Origin: Lysobacteraceae bacterium | GTDB taxonomy: Bacteria; Pseudomonadota; Gammaproteobacteria; Xanthomonadales; Xanthomonadaceae | Length of the DNA stretch: 5,577 bases | Direction: 5' to 3' | NCBI GenBank assembly: GCA_017990865.1 | Contig: JAGNNB010000226.1 | Span: 1-5,577, forward strand | Part shown: positions 5,050 to 5,577 of the stretch, piece by piece | How the letters are laid out: every line of letters starts with the position of its first letter | Numbering within the stretch: position 1 is the stretch's first letter | Notes under the pieces: model-generated | What the model was told of the DNA's origin: nothing | Databases searched by the model: none | What the model saw: only the letters and a program-made list of their open reading frames with translations | Made by a program: the position numbers and the translations under genes

Positions 5050-5577
5050 ATGCTGACCCGAGACATCGACGCCTTTCTCGCCTTCGCCCGCGACTGCGCG
5101 CCGGATTTCGGCCCGGCCACGGCGAAGGCCGCATTCCTGGTCGCGCCCGACGGCTTCGTGCTCGCCGCCGAATCCGCACGCGACAATCGCTACATGGCCG
5201 ACGCGGCCGCCTTCGACGCGACGCGCGCATCGATGCAGCATCGCGAGTTGCAGCGCGCGCTGTCGGCCTGCCTGCCGACGATCTGTTTCGCCGGCGACCC
5301 CGCGACGCCCGACGCGGTGTTCCCGAACAACGTGTTCGCCACCGCGCGCGGCGATGCGCGCACGGGCGCCGACGCGCGGGCGCGGTTGATCGTCGGGCGC
5401 ATGCGCCATCCTGTGCGCCAACGCGAAGCGGAACGCCGCGACATTCGCGGATTTTTTCGCGACACGCTGGGCTTCGAGGAACTCGATCTGTCCGCGCAGC
5501 CGCATCCCTGCGAACTGACCGGCGCGCTGGTGGTGGATCGCGCGCGCGGTCTCGGGTTCTGCGGCCTCTCCGAACGC
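5050..5577 (+). CDS. Pentein-fold amidinotransferase/arginine deiminase-like hydrolase, partial (C-terminus beyond window)
   Basis: An open frame of 176 codons from the ATG at 5050 to the window edge. Motifs match the pentein (guanidino-modifying) superfamily, in particular the group related to the citrulline hydrolase CtlX. AFLVAPDGF (28-36) is the first strand. PDAVFPNNVFAT (87-98) is the conserved active-site strand/loop with the family's Asp/Asn residues. LIVGRMRHPVRQREAERRDI (113-132) follows, and CELTGALVVDR (154-164) is the substrate-binding Glu/Thr-Gly segment. GLGFCGLSER (167-176) is the start of the next repeat. The catalytic Cys and probably the catalytic His lie outside the window. 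Enzymes of this fold act on arginine, citrulline or methylated arginines; the exact substrate cannot be named from this part. No signal peptide, so cytoplasmic. Ribosome site weak. It may be cotranscribed with dusA, without an obvious functional link. Confidence 0.85.
   Translation, partial: MLTRDIDAFLAFARDCAPDFGPATAKAAFLVAPDGFVLAAESARDNRYMADAAAFDATRASMQHRELQRALSACLPTICFAGDPATPDAVFPNNVFATARGDARTGADARARLIVGRMRHPVRQREAERRDIRGFFRDTLGFEELDLSAQPHPCELTGALVVDRARGLGFCGLSER

Noticed and set aside
3990..5186. Minus-strand 398-codon open frame opposite dusA.
   Set aside because: The plus strand encodes a complete DusA with all catalytic motifs; the minus translation is His/Arg/Ala-rich without domain features.

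Overview
The window is GC-rich, with strong C/G preference at third codon positions. Its gene content resembles a gammaproteobacterium of the Xanthomonadales/Lysobacteraceae type (Lysobacter, Luteimonas or similar). That assignment comes from the look of the proteins and is an inference. Coding density is high. No RNA gene, insertion sequence or CRISPR array is visible, and no gap between genes exceeds about 160 bases.

Left part, minus strand (1-895): a two-gene regulatory unit. An ECF-type sigma-70 family sigma factor (371-895) is followed one base after its stop codon by a membrane-anchored anti-sigma factor (369 down to the window edge, C-terminus missing). Divergent from it, across a short intergenic region with an ECF-like promoter candidate, is a secreted subtilisin-family (S8) serine protease (989-2809). 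Its catalytic residues D374, H403, N486 and S549 are all present. Between the signal peptide and an I9-like propeptide it carries about 220 residues of extreme low complexity: first an alternating Asp/Arg segment, then a Ser/Gly/Asn/Asp segment built on short DNA repeats. The layout suggests that the sigma factor drives the protease gene and that the anti-sigma factor restrains the sigma factor. Feedback of the protease on the anti-sigma factor is possible but unproven. This is the most interesting part of the window.

Middle (2884-3795, minus): a prolyl-4-hydroxylase-like 2-oxoglutarate/Fe(II) dioxygenase with intact metal and co-substrate residues and an extra N-terminal helical region. It is convergent with the protease and divergent from dusA. 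The divergent gap contains a perfect 15-base palindrome.

Right part (plus): dusA, a tRNA-dihydrouridine synthase (3954-4973). Its 5' end matches the kind of sequence used by dusA-targeting integrases, but nothing is inserted there. After 76 bases comes the first part of a pentein-fold (amidinotransferase/arginine deiminase-like) hydrolase (5050 to the window end, C-terminus missing). These three genes look like ordinary chromosomal housekeeping or metabolic genes and show no evident link to the sigma/protease module.
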